From Lasiosphaeris hirsuta (taxonomy: Eukaryota > Ascomycota > Sordariomycetes > Sordariales > Lasiosphaeriaceae), in NCBI GenBank assembly GCA_030549175.1, contig JAUKUA010000006.1, positions 1,426,001 through 1,490,000 on the forward strand: DNA of 64,000 bases, written 5' to 3'. The translations under genes were made by a program, and so were the position numbers. A model generated the notes under the pieces. That model did not search any database and was not told where the DNA came from. It worked only from the letters and a program-made list of their open reading frames with translations. Shown piece by piece: positions 35,421-47,334 of the stretch. How positions within the stretch are numbered: position 1 is the first letter of the stretch; each line of letters opens with the position of its first letter.

Positions 35421-37040
35421 TGTGACGGTTTAGTGGTGATTGGGAGCGGGGTACTGTTAGGGGTTGCTATGGTTGATTGATTGTGGACGGGCTGGCGCTT
35501 TCAAAGTTGAGGTTGTTCAATGGTGTATGGGCCGAGTGCAGGACGTCGATTCGAGTCTGTTTATACTATTGACTCCTTTGAACAGGGAGGCCTTCAAGCT
35601 GAGGACAACTTGGAATCTACACTAGGCACAGGGGCACAGGGGCTGAGGACCTGGACTCCAACAAAGACAACAAAGCGCAAAAATGGCCCGTGATGAATGC
35701 TATGACCGGTTGGAGTTGCTAGTCAATGACATGATTCGAGAAGAACCTAGGCCGAGATGACAGCTGCGCGGGTCTTGGTCGACAACAACCGTCACAAAAG
35801 AGGGGATAATATTCAATCTGTGGGCGTTCTTGATAGGCTCTCTTGGACTACTGGGGAAAGGGGGAAGATAGGCAGCCAGGTGGTCCCAATAAGTTCTGAG
35901 CCTAGCATTGTGCTTACCGGATTTGACTAAGACACTGGGCAGTATTGGGTAGGGACCAGGCATGCACCTCAATCCTCTCTCTTCTTGCATGATAAGCGCG
36001 GAATGTGCCATTGCCTTATTGCGATGCCTATGGTCCCCTAATACGGATACCGGTCGTTGTTTCGCCGGGATCCTGGTGGTCCCTGGCCGGGCACAGCACC
36101 GACTGTGGACCGGGCGGGCGGTCCCTGGTGCCCAGTCACCCGGCGACCTCAACCGCAGTCAAAACGTGGACCCGTAAACATACCAAAGAAAACAAGCGAA
36201 AACACGCTAGAACACTGACTGGCGGCTTGCGCAGCTGAGCTAGCAGCAGGACTCGCCGAACTCCGTCATCCAGACCTGTCGTGGCAAGCACTCCACTGCA
36301 CTGACTGTCCACTGCACTGTCCTCAGACACTGCACTCACTTGTCCTCCCTCGAATGGAACCCTGGAATCCTCCACCGTCACCGACATTTGCCCGGCGATC
36401 CACGGCAAACGGCAATCAGCCCACGAGTATGGCAGCCGATATGAGACATCGTCGCTCGGGATCGCTGGAGTTGTTTGCGGGCCTGAGTGGATGTGCCCTG
36501 TTGACTGTGTTGGTTTTCCCTGTCCCTACTAGCGACCTCCAAGACCGAAGCTAGTGCTTTCGACCCCAAAAACAGCCACGGTGAAAGCCTTGATCCAACG
36601 TTCTTGAGGCGGAAGAGTGGAAGAAGCGTAAATTAGCGAACCCTGTAATCTCCACCAGCGCAACAATATTGGAGCCTCAATTAGACTTCATGGCGCAGCA
36701 GCTGGATGAGGCAGCCACTCCCTGTGGCCATCCCTCAATTGGTGGAGGGCGCAGCCCTACCGAGACTTAGATCTGGGCACGTGCTAGGCAAGGGTTCGGG
36801 GCTCCAGGCGGGCTCAAGGCGTTCATGGCGGGGTACCCGGTATCCGTCGACAGCCTTCGATCAACAAAGTGCCAGGCAGATGGAGGAAGTCATCCGTGAC
36901 CTGGGCGCCGAGCCGGGGCACGAATAAATGAAGCTAGGATGCATACCCGGAAGAGCGCAAGGCATTTGCTTGCCTTGGTGTGCCGTGGTCTTGCTGAATG
37001 GAAGGGGAAAATGTTAAAGGGAGGAGAATGGTCATCTGAA

Positions 37041-37066
37041 GGGGGGGGGGGGAGGGGGGGAGGGGG
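37041..37066 (+). repeat. Poly-G tract with G-quadruplex potential
   Basis: A run of twelve G, an A, seven G, an A and five G forms one of the longest G tracts in the window. It can form a quadruplex and is prone to length errors in sequencing. Confidence 0.7.
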
Positions 37067-38378
37067 TTATGGTATTCTGTTTCTGCCTTCTTGGTTCACC
37101 CGTGCAAGCCGTACCTGCAAATGTTCAATCGGAAGGTATGCAAAGGTCCGGTTCAGCCAGAGTTCACCGGCATGTACGAAGCAGCTCCTGAGGTGCAGGG
37201 AGTTTGACATGCAACGACCTTCCCCAAACGACACTGCGTGACTGCCAAACCCGACCAAATTGTTGATAGCCTTATTCCCGGGCTCAACTTCTACTGGTTC
37301 GCGCGCATCAAGCAGTATGTCTCACTCAACCACCGCAACTAAGGCAATTCTTTCGCCGATCATCTTGGCTCTCCCGGCCCTCTGCTGATTGTCGTGGTAT
37401 AAGCCAAGGGGGTTCCTGCGGCTTAGCAGTGTAGGCCCTACTCGATTGCCGAGACAGACAGCTACCCAATGGTTTGAGATAGTGTCGCCCAAGTGACGAC
37501 ATGGCTGACCTCAGTCCTGGAAAGGCGAGACACATTCCACTCGTCTTGAGAATCAGCTTACTGAGTACGCCGACAAGGCTCATCGCTGGCGGGCAGTGAC
37601 AGGCAAGAAGACCCCTCTTTCGCTGCTGCCCGCTGACCCGGTACAGTGGGGCAACCCCCCAATCCCTCGCTGTGCTCAACCGACATGCTGCACGAGCTCC
37701 TTGGTGTGCGCTCAAGATTCCAATATTCCCCCCACCCTGCAATTCCCCTCAAAGTGTCAAGTGCATCCCGAGCCATGCGGACCTACTGCGTGTTTGAGGC
37801 CGGGGGATATCGGAGACGACCCTGGGGCTGCCCTGAGCGGCCTTACGCCCCCCACGTTGCCTTCCTGAAAAAGAGTTACCAAATGTGCAAACCTCATGCC
37901 ATCGTCCCATTGGAACAGTCGAGGTAGCCTCAACAATTCCCACCAACAAGACGCGAGGGGGTGGCTCGGATGGGATGCGGGGAAGGGTTCGATCTTGCCG
38001 GGCTAATGCAGCCAGGGTCGCCTTGCAGCATCTGGGGGGCACCTCTCACAAGGTCTCGCCTCAATTTTGGCTTCTGTGAAGCTCTTTGTGCTGCGCTTTA
38101 CGGCGGTTTTTGCTGCACTTCTGCACTTTTCTCTGCGTCGTCTGCCCCAAAATCTCACGATCCTCAACACACCTTCGTCCTCCATCCCGCAGATCAAAAT
38201 TTGGCTTGCCCAAGCCATCCAAGCGGCCTTTTTCTGTGGCGCGCACGAAAAAGCCGCCGACCACACCCGCAGCCTCCCCCGCTCTCATTCGTTCCCCATG
38301 TCCCATGACCATTTCCCACTCCCTCGCCCTCACCAACTCGGCGTCAGAATACTTGCCACCTCGAGTAAACCATACAGC

Positions 38379-38385
38379 TATAAAA
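38379..38385 (+). promoter_or_regulatory. TATA box candidate (TATAAAA)
   Basis: It lies 204 bp upstream of ATG 38583 and is followed by a pyrimidine-rich stretch, the usual layout of a fungal promoter and leader. It supports expression of the tiny cysteine-rich ORF. Confidence 0.4.
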
Positions 38386-38582
38386 TTTAGACTTCCCCTC
38401 TCTGTATGCGGGGAAATATCGCTTTTAATTTCTCACAGTTCTCACCCTCACCTGTCCAGTGAAAAATATTGAGTCGTCTTACACCACACACTATTACTTC
38501 AATAGCCCTTCGTCTCTCTCACCGCGCTATCGCCCCAGGCTCTCTCGTCATACATCCGGCCTACGCCCAAGCATCATCAGAC

Positions 38583-38684
38583 ATGTCGGCCTACCAACCC
38601 CGCTGCTGCAAGTGCGGAGCTATGCTTGTCATCAGCACCTCCTGCTCGCACTGCCATCACGCTCAGTGCACTGACTGCCTCTGA
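38583..38684 (+). CDS. Tiny cysteine-rich, zinc-ribbon-like protein (33 aa)
   Basis: One exon encodes 33 residues beginning SAYQPRCCKCGA and ending SCSHCHHAQCTDCL. Three CxxC pairs (CCKC, CSHC, CTDC) and HH give a likely two-site zinc-binding knuckle. Ascomycetes have short proteins with a similar CCxCG...CxxCxHxxCxxC layout, which I recall but cannot name. A TATA box and a 200-nt leader precede it. The frame is open upstream to 38469, so a longer N-terminus is possible, but that extension is not cysteine-rich. It could also be one exon of a larger gene, although no clear downstream partner was seen. Confidence 0.5.
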   Translation: MSAYQPRCCKCGAMLVISTSCSHCHHAQCTDCL

Positions 38685-39377
38685 GCCACTCGTTTGAGAT
38701 TCCCAACCACGACAATTGGCCAATCGCCACTGATATCGCGAGGATTTCGCCCCTTTTGTTGGCGCGCTACGGTGGCTGCACTAAGCGGCTGCTGCCTTGC
38801 GGGGAGCCTTGTCCTAGCGGCAAGGTCACTTCGAACACGGTTCTTCAGGCTAAGATGATAAGAATGTTACAATACTAGCAGTTCAGATGTTTCTGGAGTT
38901 GGCAAAAGGAATTGCTTTGGGCAGGACTGGGATGGCTTTTTCATTGACAATCGATACCCCCGTCTATACATACCCCTTGTTTGACTTGGAGCGGAACTGG
39001 AGCGAATTTGGAAAAATGTCTGCGGACACACCAGTTTGGTTGCGATAGTGTTGTATGGCTACTAGACGTTACGTCTCCTCGGTTTCCGGAATAAAACATT
39101 TTGACACAAAAACACGAATTCCATGTCCGGGCCATGTGCGATGAGCGGGTGTGAAGAGAGCTCACCCACTTTCCTGACTCACCTGTGTATGCCGGGGTAT
39201 ATATTACATTGTGTTTGTGTCGCGACATGGGGTGTTGCACCTGGTAGTATTTGAAGCTACTCCTAAGTGTCCATAATGTATGACAATTTTATATCTCTTG
39301 CTCCAACTCAAGTCACACGTCCTTGGTACATCACAAGTCTTCGGCAGTAAATATGCCACAGGCACACAAATTTAAAC
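38685..39377. other. Intergenic region with no supported gene
   Basis: It is AT-richer than its surroundings. No coding frame, RNA or repeat is convincing. Confidence 0.5.
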
Positions 39378-40409
39378 CTACTGGACCCCACCAGTCCTTG
39401 ACCTCTCCAACTCGGCCATCCCCCTCACCCCAAGCCCCGTCATAGCCGTGCTCCCAACAAACCTCTCGGGCGGGAATATCCTCTGCCACGCCAGCCACAC
39501 AACCACAACCCCGGCCGTCACGGGCCCGGCAATGGCAAAGTACAGCCACCGCCATCGGGCTCGTACGTGAAGAAGCTCATGCTGAACAGGGCCGAGATGA
39601 AGGTGGCCGGCAGGAACGTCAGCGTCAGAGAGGTCACGGTCCGGAATCGAGTAGCTGTCGTACTGCGCCGCGCGCCCGCCTGCGAGTCGTGCTGCGAAAC
39701 CACGTTGAAGGTCAGCGCGATCTTGTTGAACAGCCGCGAATGGTTCGCCAACGCGCGCGCGTGCAGCGCCGTGAGGGACGAGTGCAGGAAGAGCAGGGTG
39801 CGGTGCGTGGGGAGGGTGCGTGGGGGTCGTCTTGCGTGGTCGGATAAGGCGGCGGGCTAGGTTGGGATGGTGATGGAAGCCAAGAGGCCGTCCTTGACGG
39901 CCGGTTTGGGGTCGAAGATGATGAGGTAGGTTTTGTTTGGTGTCTAGCAGCCAGCGGGTGAAGATGTTGAATTTGTTCCAGAAGTATTCGATTGGGGTGC
40001 CCGGCTTCGTTTGCTTGATGAGAACACGGAGCCATGTGTCCAGGGGAGTCGACGATGCCTTGTCAGTCTGATTCCTACCATCACGTCAGAAAGGAGACCC
40101 TTTCCGGCCCGAGGAGCACGAACTGTATCCGTCAAAAGGTACGGACGCATCGTCTTGGACAGTCTCATCGCAGCCGAAATAGAATACCCATTCGCGCGTC
40201 GTGCCCATGGCGTCCACCAGACCTCGGGATCCGAAAGATGTCGGTAAAGACTTTCTTGCATCTCTCACAGCTTCGGATAGCATCGGCCTGGGCAAATCTT
40301 GCGGCAGCAAGTCAGCATCACGTCGGTCTGAAGAGTCCGAGAGGGTGGTGTCTACACACACAATGGTCAGGGGTGCTACGCCAAGGTGAGCCTGGAGGCT
40401 CTGACACAC
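39378..40409 (-). pseudogene. Broken CorA-like (Mg2+-transporter-type) membrane protein gene
   Basis: Pieces of one protein lie in successive frames on the minus strand. An N-terminal piece reads TTREWVFYFGCDETVQDDAS, the middle reads DTWLRVLIKQTKPGTPIEYF and TYLIIFDPKPAVKDGLLASI, then HARALANHSRLFNKIALTFN. The first membrane helix region is LTLTFLPATFISALFSMSFF, and after another frame change WRWLYFAIAGPVTAGVVVVW gives the second. Two C-terminal helices with the FLPATFxSxxFSMSFF motif are typical of fungal CorA-like proteins. At least three frame changes and a stop lie between the pieces, without splice signals that repair them. It ends at a TAG at 39378. Either it is a decayed gene or the assembly has indels here. 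Confidence 0.6.
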
Positions 40410-40917
40410 GGTGTTATTTGTGTGTTCCAGTTAGCTTGAGATGTTAGCTTGCCAATCTCTGGTGCCTAGGTATAGAGCTGGGAGATTCTCACCGTCAGAT
40501 GGAAGCCTCGTTCGGATCTCTTAAGTCTGGGCAATGCTGGCAAGGCTGCAGGTTGATTTCGACATCAGGGGTCGCAACCAAGGTGGGTAGCATGCATTAG
40601 AATATCGGCTTAGACTGGATTTAATGGTGGTATTCGTTTCCAATAAGTTTAGTGTTGAGCAGGAAGCGATTGCGAGGATCGAGGCAGAATGAATTCAGAA
40701 GGCAAGGCAGCTTAGGCATGCAGCTCAGCCACCATTGGTCTGCATGATCGATTGAGATCGTCCAATAAGAGGCTGTAGACCGAGCCTCAAGTCACGCAAG
40801 TTGCCTTGGAAATCCAGGTGCGCATATTGAAGACAAAGTCACACTTGGATTATTAAATGGTATTGATCAAGTACTAGTTACCTATTCAGTCAGATTTCCA
40901 AAAACCCATATCTATCA
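40410..40917. other. Intergenic region between two broken genes
   Basis: Nothing recognisable is seen. The sequence has the base composition of the surrounding gene-poor tract. Confidence 0.45.
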
Positions 40918-41859
40918 TCAGCCCGGCACCAGCCGTATCCATACACGGTTACAACCCTGTCTGTGGCGGTGGGATACAACATGCCCCAGCGAGTCGATCT
41001 TGTAGTTGAAATTAGCCTGATCGTGCAAAGAAGTCGAGGTGGATCCCTCGTGCCAGGTAGCCGTCTCGGTCGTCAGAGTTGTGGTCGTGATTGGGACAAC
41101 TTCCGTTTGGGCCATGGCCGTTGTGGCCGTGAGGGCGCCGAGCACTGTCTCGGTGCGGAGTACGGTCGACAACACGGAAGCGACGGTCTAGCAATCCCAT
41201 GGCTAGCCAGGGCACGATATTTATACAATCCAGCCCTGCTTTGTTTGTTAGCGCGTGGCACTCCCAACAAGAGAGATACTGAAGCCCCGAAAAGGAATCT
41301 TTGGAATTTCACAAGGCCTTTCCAGCGCTTCAATATCTTCTTTGGGGCCTTTGGGGAAGTTTACACGCTAAAACAATAGAAAAAACAGGGACTACCGGAG
41401 CAGAGATGTTGGCCAGATTGCGGCGCCATCGGACGATGTTTGTGGGGATAACGGTCACAGTCTTGGTGTTTGTCGGAAGGAGTCTCTACCATTTCGGTTG
41501 TGACATGAACGTGCGTTTCGGTAGAGGCAACCACGGTCGAGATGACGATACAGTTGAGATCTCGGTCAGGGTCGACACATAGGTACTCAAGACTGTGGTG
41601 TACTCTGTTGGGGCAGCAGCTCCCAGCTCGGTGATGGTGCTAGCTGCTGGAGCAACAGTGACGACCAGGGCTGCAGAGCAGTCCTCAAGTCCATCCTCAA
41701 CCCCAGCAATGTCTGTTACGCAGTCAGTGTGTCGGTCTTGCAAGGGAGCCGCGGTGCCATGCTATCTAACCCTTCGGACACCGATTAGCACGGCAGCATT
41801 GCGGCTGCTACGTGGTCGAGCCAGGCCAGGCCCGACAGTAACGTGAAAGTCAGCTTCAT
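40918..41859 (-). pseudogene. Broken Thr/Ser-rich secreted protein gene
   Basis: From ATG 41859 the minus strand encodes a signal peptide (KLTFTLLSGLAWLDHVAAA) and then meets a stop. Downstream frames continue a Thr/Ser-rich protein: VTVAPAASTITELGAAAPTE, then in another frame VISTVVASTETHVHVTTEMV, then TETVLGALTATTAMAQTEVV. The stretches share composition and order, but stops and frame changes separate them. The low-complexity style is that of cell-surface or secreted mannoproteins. Some breaks could be unrecognised introns, so the pseudogene call is tentative. Confidence 0.45.
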
Positions 41860-43822
41860 GAAAAAGAGGTAACGACTGTCGGTTGTCGCAACAGCGAGTA
41901 GACTGCGACGGGGACCATTGTTGATCTCACCAATCGACTTGACACTGATCCTCGACCACTGTGGGAGCGAGGAGACTCGACGGCCTTTGACTCTGGTGCT
42001 CTTCCATTCTCCGTTGCGGGGGGTTCGTTCTTCGATTCGGTGCTGTTGCTTGCTCACCACATTCCGAGAATGTCCCGACGCAGGGGCCTAGCTGGCGTCC
42101 GCTAGTGTCTTTCAGCTGGAGCTGGAGCTGGAGCTGAAACCTTCAGCGTATGTCCACGACGCCTTCTAGACTTCTAGACCGTGGCGTCAACAATCGATTG
42201 GTCGACCGATGGGTCCCGAGCGATTGGGAAGACTTGTCGTCTTTTCCGAGCTACGCTAAGTTGAAAGCCGTCTAGTCTAGAGGTCAGCTGAGAGGTCACC
42301 AAATATCGTTACTAAATGCGGATAGCGCTGATGATATTGACGGCTGACAAGAGACACACGGCTGGGCATGTCTTGGCTATTCTTCCCCAGAGGTATACGA
42401 ATCTATGTCAGGACGGCTTCGCATCGTGGACCTCTGTCGTTCCCATATAGCTCGAAGGTTTTTTGCGCACTTTGGAAAGAAGGGACGGATGCATGCCGTA
42501 CGATAGAAATCTGGGGATCAGTGGGCAACTTCTAAAGTTAGGGTGATGAAGATCAAATCACCTTCCTCAGAACCTTGTCTGCCTTAAGTATCACCTCGAA
42601 CTGAAGGAGTAAATAGGAGCTTTCTATGGAGTCTGGACTCTGGACCGAGAGGTAGCACTTTCCCGAAATTTCACCACTCGCAAATAATGGACTTTGTCTT
42701 TTGAAAGGTGTTTGCTACGCCAAACCCGATTCCCTCACAAACTCGAAGCATTCCAGATTTTTAACTACCAGGAAGGTATCAAGGTGGCTTTCCAAGCGCT
42801 TTCCCTAAACCCCGGTATCGCCAGGAGGTTCGTGCCATAAACAAAACGGAACATATCTACATACTTGAGATCAAAGTATCAAAGGAAGCCGTTTCTCTAA
42901 AGATGAGGGGTTTCTACTTTCGGGCCTATTTTTGACGTTCTTAGAGGTTTTCAGACGATAAAGGGCAAGCACTTCATTACAAAGTTTCTACAGCAAGGAA
43001 ATACTAGCTACCATTTTCAATACTCCTCACACAATTCCCCTTCAACTTCTTTTCCAAAACGCGAAGCTGCTATCTCCCCACTTTTGACATTTCCCTTTTC
43101 TTTTCCCAGCCATTCTCAATCCCAAGCCATCTCGGCTCCATATTTCTTCACCCTGCCGCAACAACTTCTTCACTCAACTCCATTCTCTATCTCGTTTCTC
43201 TTTTTACCGACCATTACCTGGATATACCAAGGCGGTGGTTTATTCTCCTCTTACTGCATGCAGCCTCGGGTCGGCCGAATTTCTATTCGCAAGACCGACC
43301 CATCACACTGACATTTACATATCTCTGCGATAACGAGTATCACCGGCAACTGTAATCTTTCCTTCGACCTCGACCTCTTTCGTTGCGTCTTCGTTCCTCG
43401 CCTTCTCCCACAAAGGCACCAAGTCTTTAATCCAAGATATTACCCAAGTTTCGGCGCGGGAAATATCAGAAAACCAAAGATCATCATTCCCAAACTACCT
43501 GATTATCCTCGGGAATATTTTCTTTCTACACTACCCCGTACAAAACTCCCAACTCTCAAAACCGCGTTTTTGCCCCCAAGTTTTTTGTCTCCCACACCAA
43601 AATCCCGGCGTCTCGGGCTGCACCTGCCTCTTGAATCGGATTATTTCTACATTCCTTTTGCCTCTAGCTTTCGACACCACCCTCACCATACATATCTGCC
43701 CAATGGTATTTTTATCTTCGCCTCCAACTTCGCCTTGACTGACCCAACCTCTATATCCCCATCCCTAGATCCTACCTTCCCTCCCTCGGATTGTTTTCTA
43801 CATTCCCCTCACATTCAGCACC
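41860..43822. other. Intergenic region with long pyrimidine-rich leader
   Basis: From about 43020 to 43822 the plus strand is strongly C/T-rich and ends at the ATG of the GTPase gene, which fits a long 5' UTR or promoter-proximal tract. From 41900 to 43000 I see no gene. A run of ctggag repeats (tggagctggagctggagctg) lies near 42116-42135. Confidence 0.5.
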
Positions 43823-46816
43823 ATGGCTCCAGACCCGCCCAGCAAGATCGCCGAGTCAGATTTTTTCTGGCAAAGACTGGGCGACCTGGGTACACTCACC
43901 CGTTTGCAGGTTCTTGAGGAGGCACTGGAGAATGCCACCAAACATGCTGCCGAACTTGCGCACCTCATCAACAACACTATCGGCGACGGCAGCGGACCCG
44001 GTCTCACCGGAACAGAGCACCTGCGCCGATGGGTCCAGGGAATCGGTGAGTGCCAGCCATCCTAGAATTCTTGAGCCAGGGCTCCTAACGTCGGGGTCTG
44101 CAGAGACGCTCGCATCTGAGCAGAAGGCTTTTCAACTGCTGATTGGTGTTCAAGGGCCTACCGGTGCCGGAAAAAGCTCCTTGCTGAATGCCGTTCTCGG
44201 GTGCGACGGTCTCTTGCCATCAAACAACGCAGAAGCATCGACGGCCACGATTTGCAAGGTGGCATACAACTACGTTGATGATCCACGGCAGGCCTTTCGG
44301 GCGGACATCGTTTTCCGCACTCGCCAAGACGTCAAGCAGGAGATAGACCGGTTTTTCGACGACCTCCGGGACCGCCAGAGACTCCTGAAGGACCACGAGG
44401 TCAATGACGGCGTTGACGAACGGTACGATGCTCTCAGGCAGAGCGAGCTGGAAGAGGTCAACGCCAACATCGATACCGCGGCGGAAAAGATCCGGGCTGT
44501 CTGGGACTGCTCGCTCCAGCAACTCGAGGAGATGGAGTCACCTGCCGACTTGTTTGCCAAAGGTAACCCCGCCGCCAAATTTCTTTCGACGACCAAGCCG
44601 GTCCATGGCGCCGATTCCGAGGCCTTTGCGGCGGAGATCAAGCCCTACCTTGACTCCACCTACATAGAGGTGAGAGGCACTTCGGGCACAACGTCCCGAA
44701 ACATGGCCATATGGCCGCTGATTGACCACGTCGACATCTGGATCAAGTCGGACCTTCTCAAGAGCGGTCTGGTGCTGGTCGATCTTCCCGGGCTCTCCGA
44801 TGCTGTGGAGGGCCGAGCGGCTGTGGCCAGAAGGTACTACCAAGAGCTGGCCGCAGCCGTCATTGTCGCTCCGTCGGTCCGGGCGGCGGATGAGCGGACT
44901 GGTGTCAGTTTGATGGACGAAAACCAGGAACTGGCCATGCGCATGGATGGGAAGTTTAACAGCCGCAGCTTTTGCGTGGTTCTTTCGAAAATCGATGACA
45001 TCGAATGGCAGGCTGCCGGGAAGCAGTCTCGGAATCTCCAGAGAATAGCTGAGCTCCAAAAGGCGAACATTCACTTGAACGCCGAGATACACAAGATGGA
45101 CAAGGATGAGCGAGCTTTGATGAAGAAGAAGAAAAAGCAATCGGCGGAAATGACCAAGAGGGCCAAAGACAGATCCGACGAGGAAGCACGCGAGGCCATA
45201 ATAACCAAGGCCGAAGAGAGAAAGACCAGGATGCGGAGAAACAGGAAACTTAACCACAGAGAGATTTCGGATTTGATCGGGGCAGCAGTGCATACGGCGG
45301 TCAAGACGCGCAATCAAGTATTGTGCGCAAGAATTCTCGGGCACCTGAAGCAGCGCCACGAGAGGTTTGTCCGTGATTGCCCCGGTACGGGAGACGAGTT
45401 TATCTCGCCCAACATTTTCCCCGTCAGCACAACAGCCTTCTGGAGTTTCAAGCGCCACGCTCAGAGACCTGTGGAAGGGTTCCCATCGGTGGCGTACACG
45501 GGAATACCAGCACTCATCAACTGGCTCCAGGAAGCAACGGCACCGCGGCGAGAAAGCCAGGTCCTGCTGCTCCTCAACAGATACGTTGGTATCTTCAACA
45601 GCATACAGACGTGGATCGACGACCAATGCAAGAGCACGCCCAAGATCTTCTCAGAGGAAGAGCTCTTGACAGAGTTGATCAACCCAAAATGCCATGATCT
45701 GCGAAAGGTTTGCCGTGATCCATGCCCCTTCTTGACACGGGATGGCTGGGATCAATGCTAACTCGACCACACTTTCAATGCAGGTATTCGACAGGTACTC
45801 GAAGAATCTGGAGAATAAAATCAAGAAATGCGATCCGCTGGGGAGCAAACGCGAGGCGCTGGATTTTTGCGAGGAGCACTGCAATGCCCTCGTCAAACGA
45901 TGGGTGTTTATGTACCCAGACGACGAGAAGAACATTAAAAAGCTGCACCATCTCACATTTGGTGCGATTATCAGACGGGGGGGCGACGACTTCATGAGCT
46001 TTGCTGGAAAGTCCAAGCAGAAGTACAATTGGATGGGTGTGATGTAAGTCGGCTATACCTTGGGTCTGGTATGAGTCTGGTAATGGACATGGGCTAACAT
46101 GACCGACTTCCCTCTTCAGGGCAAATGCGTTCAAGCGTCAGATTGCCCACGAATGGATCAGGGAGCTTCATCAGAATATCCCCAACGAGGCGAAAGAGTC
46201 CAAGGTGGCCATCAACAAGCTGTGGGACACAAACATGTCGTCTCTCCAGAAGTCTCTCATCAATTACTTCCCGGAACAGAAGGATTACCTCCTGAAACAG
46301 CAAAAGACACTCGACGCCATCAAAAACCAAGCCGCGGATCTTGTCGAGAAGGCGATAGAGGACATATCGAACAGCTCTCCCGCGATCCACGCAAACCTCC
46401 AGTCAGAGCTAAAAGATAAATGGAAGTCTGGTTTCAAAAAAGCCGACAGAGTCCAAAGTATATAGATAATCCCACGCCCGCTTTCTCATCTTGATGCATG
46501 TGCTGACACTGACACCCTCTCAACAGGGGGCCGTGGCGTCACACAACGCCGCCATGATGTGCTGAAGGAGCACGCCAAGAAAAACGGCAGGAAGATGTAC
46601 CTGCAGGCCGTCCGCAGGATGGAGCTGGAGTTCAGGGCCCATCTCGAGTCGTTCCCAGGCACGCTTGAGCGCGCCTGGGACCACGCCATCGGCACATTCC
46701 GAGAGCAGATTGAGCTCATCATTGGAAACATTGTGCGGGCCTCCAACGAAGCGGCCGCGGCAGCCAAAACCGCGGGTGCTGTTGATGCTATCACCGCCCC
46801 TGGCCAGATCTATTAT

Positions 46817-46881
<65 letters not shown>

Positions 46882-47152
46882 CCACAACCACCAAGCGATG
46901 GTGCTGTTCGAGACGGCTGATGCTCGCCGAGTGCGCATCGAAATACAGGAGGGCGTCCGGCGTTTGCTCGTGAGCTGGGGGAACGTATGGGATACTCCTA
47001 GTCTCGAACTTGACGCCGGAGAAGGGGTGGCGATTCCCGCCGTATATGTCGGCCAGAATGATACTTGGTCTGGATCAAATGATGATGACGATTCTGATTG
47101 GGACGGAGAGGAGGATGATGAGATGATCGAGGTCAAGGAGGAGCCCGAGTGA
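43823..47152 (+). CDS. Dynamin-like large GTPase, SLIP-GC type, with polyQ tract
   Basis: Five exons (43823-44045, 44104-45707, 45784-46043, 46120-46457, 46527-47152) encode 1016 residues. The GTPase domain begins after the first intron with the P-loop GPTGAGKSSLLNAVLG, then DLPGLSD (G3) and VLSKIDD (G4). A long charged coiled coil (MDKDERALMKKKKKQSAEMT and following) is inserted after G4. Helical C-terminal segments, a tract of 19 consecutive Gln and a very acidic tail (DDDDSDWDGEEDDEM) complete it. The order recalls the nuclear GTPase SLIP-GC and related fungal dynamin-like proteins. Function in fungi is not known to me; genome defence, nuclear and membrane roles are all possible. Exon joins were set by frame and signals (for example LRK/VFDRYSKN and GVM/ANAFKRQ). 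Confidence 0.87.
46820..46876 (+). repeat. Pure CAG x19 microsatellite coding for polyglutamine
   Basis: Nineteen uninterrupted CAG codons lie in the last exon of the GTPase gene. A perfect codon repeat is prone to length change, so allele length may vary between strains. Confidence 0.95.
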
Positions 47153-47166
47153 GTGAATGAGCGGGC

Positions 47167-47190
47167 AGGAGGAGGAGGAGGAGGAGGAGG
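47167..47190 (+). repeat. (AGG)8 microsatellite
   Basis: Eight AGG units lie 15 bp after the stop of the GTPase gene, in its 3' UTR. Confidence 0.9.
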
Positions 47191-47334
47191 TCGGGTGGTC
47201 AATTACTCGTAGTTTAGGGTACGCAGTCAGTTTCCCGTCGCGGTCTCTCAGATCAGACAGACATCCTCGGTCCTTTATGGGACGCTTAGTATTTTGCGCT
47301 CAAGACGTAGCAATCCACAAAATATCTCTCTGCT

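Larger units (their letters stand above)
35421..38582. other. Long gene-poor region (3.2 kb)
   Basis: It includes the VWA-Vint promoter and the leader of the small cysteine-rich ORF. Features seen are short CACTGCACTG repeats at about 36293-36340, a poly-G/GA tract at 37041-37066 and a TATA box at 38379. Many short frames exist, but none has a signature or consistent splice structure. Confidence 0.5.

Noticed and set aside
44538..45626. Minus-strand open frame of 362 codons opposite the GTPase gene
   Set aside because: Antisense shadow of exon 2, which carries all GTPase motifs.
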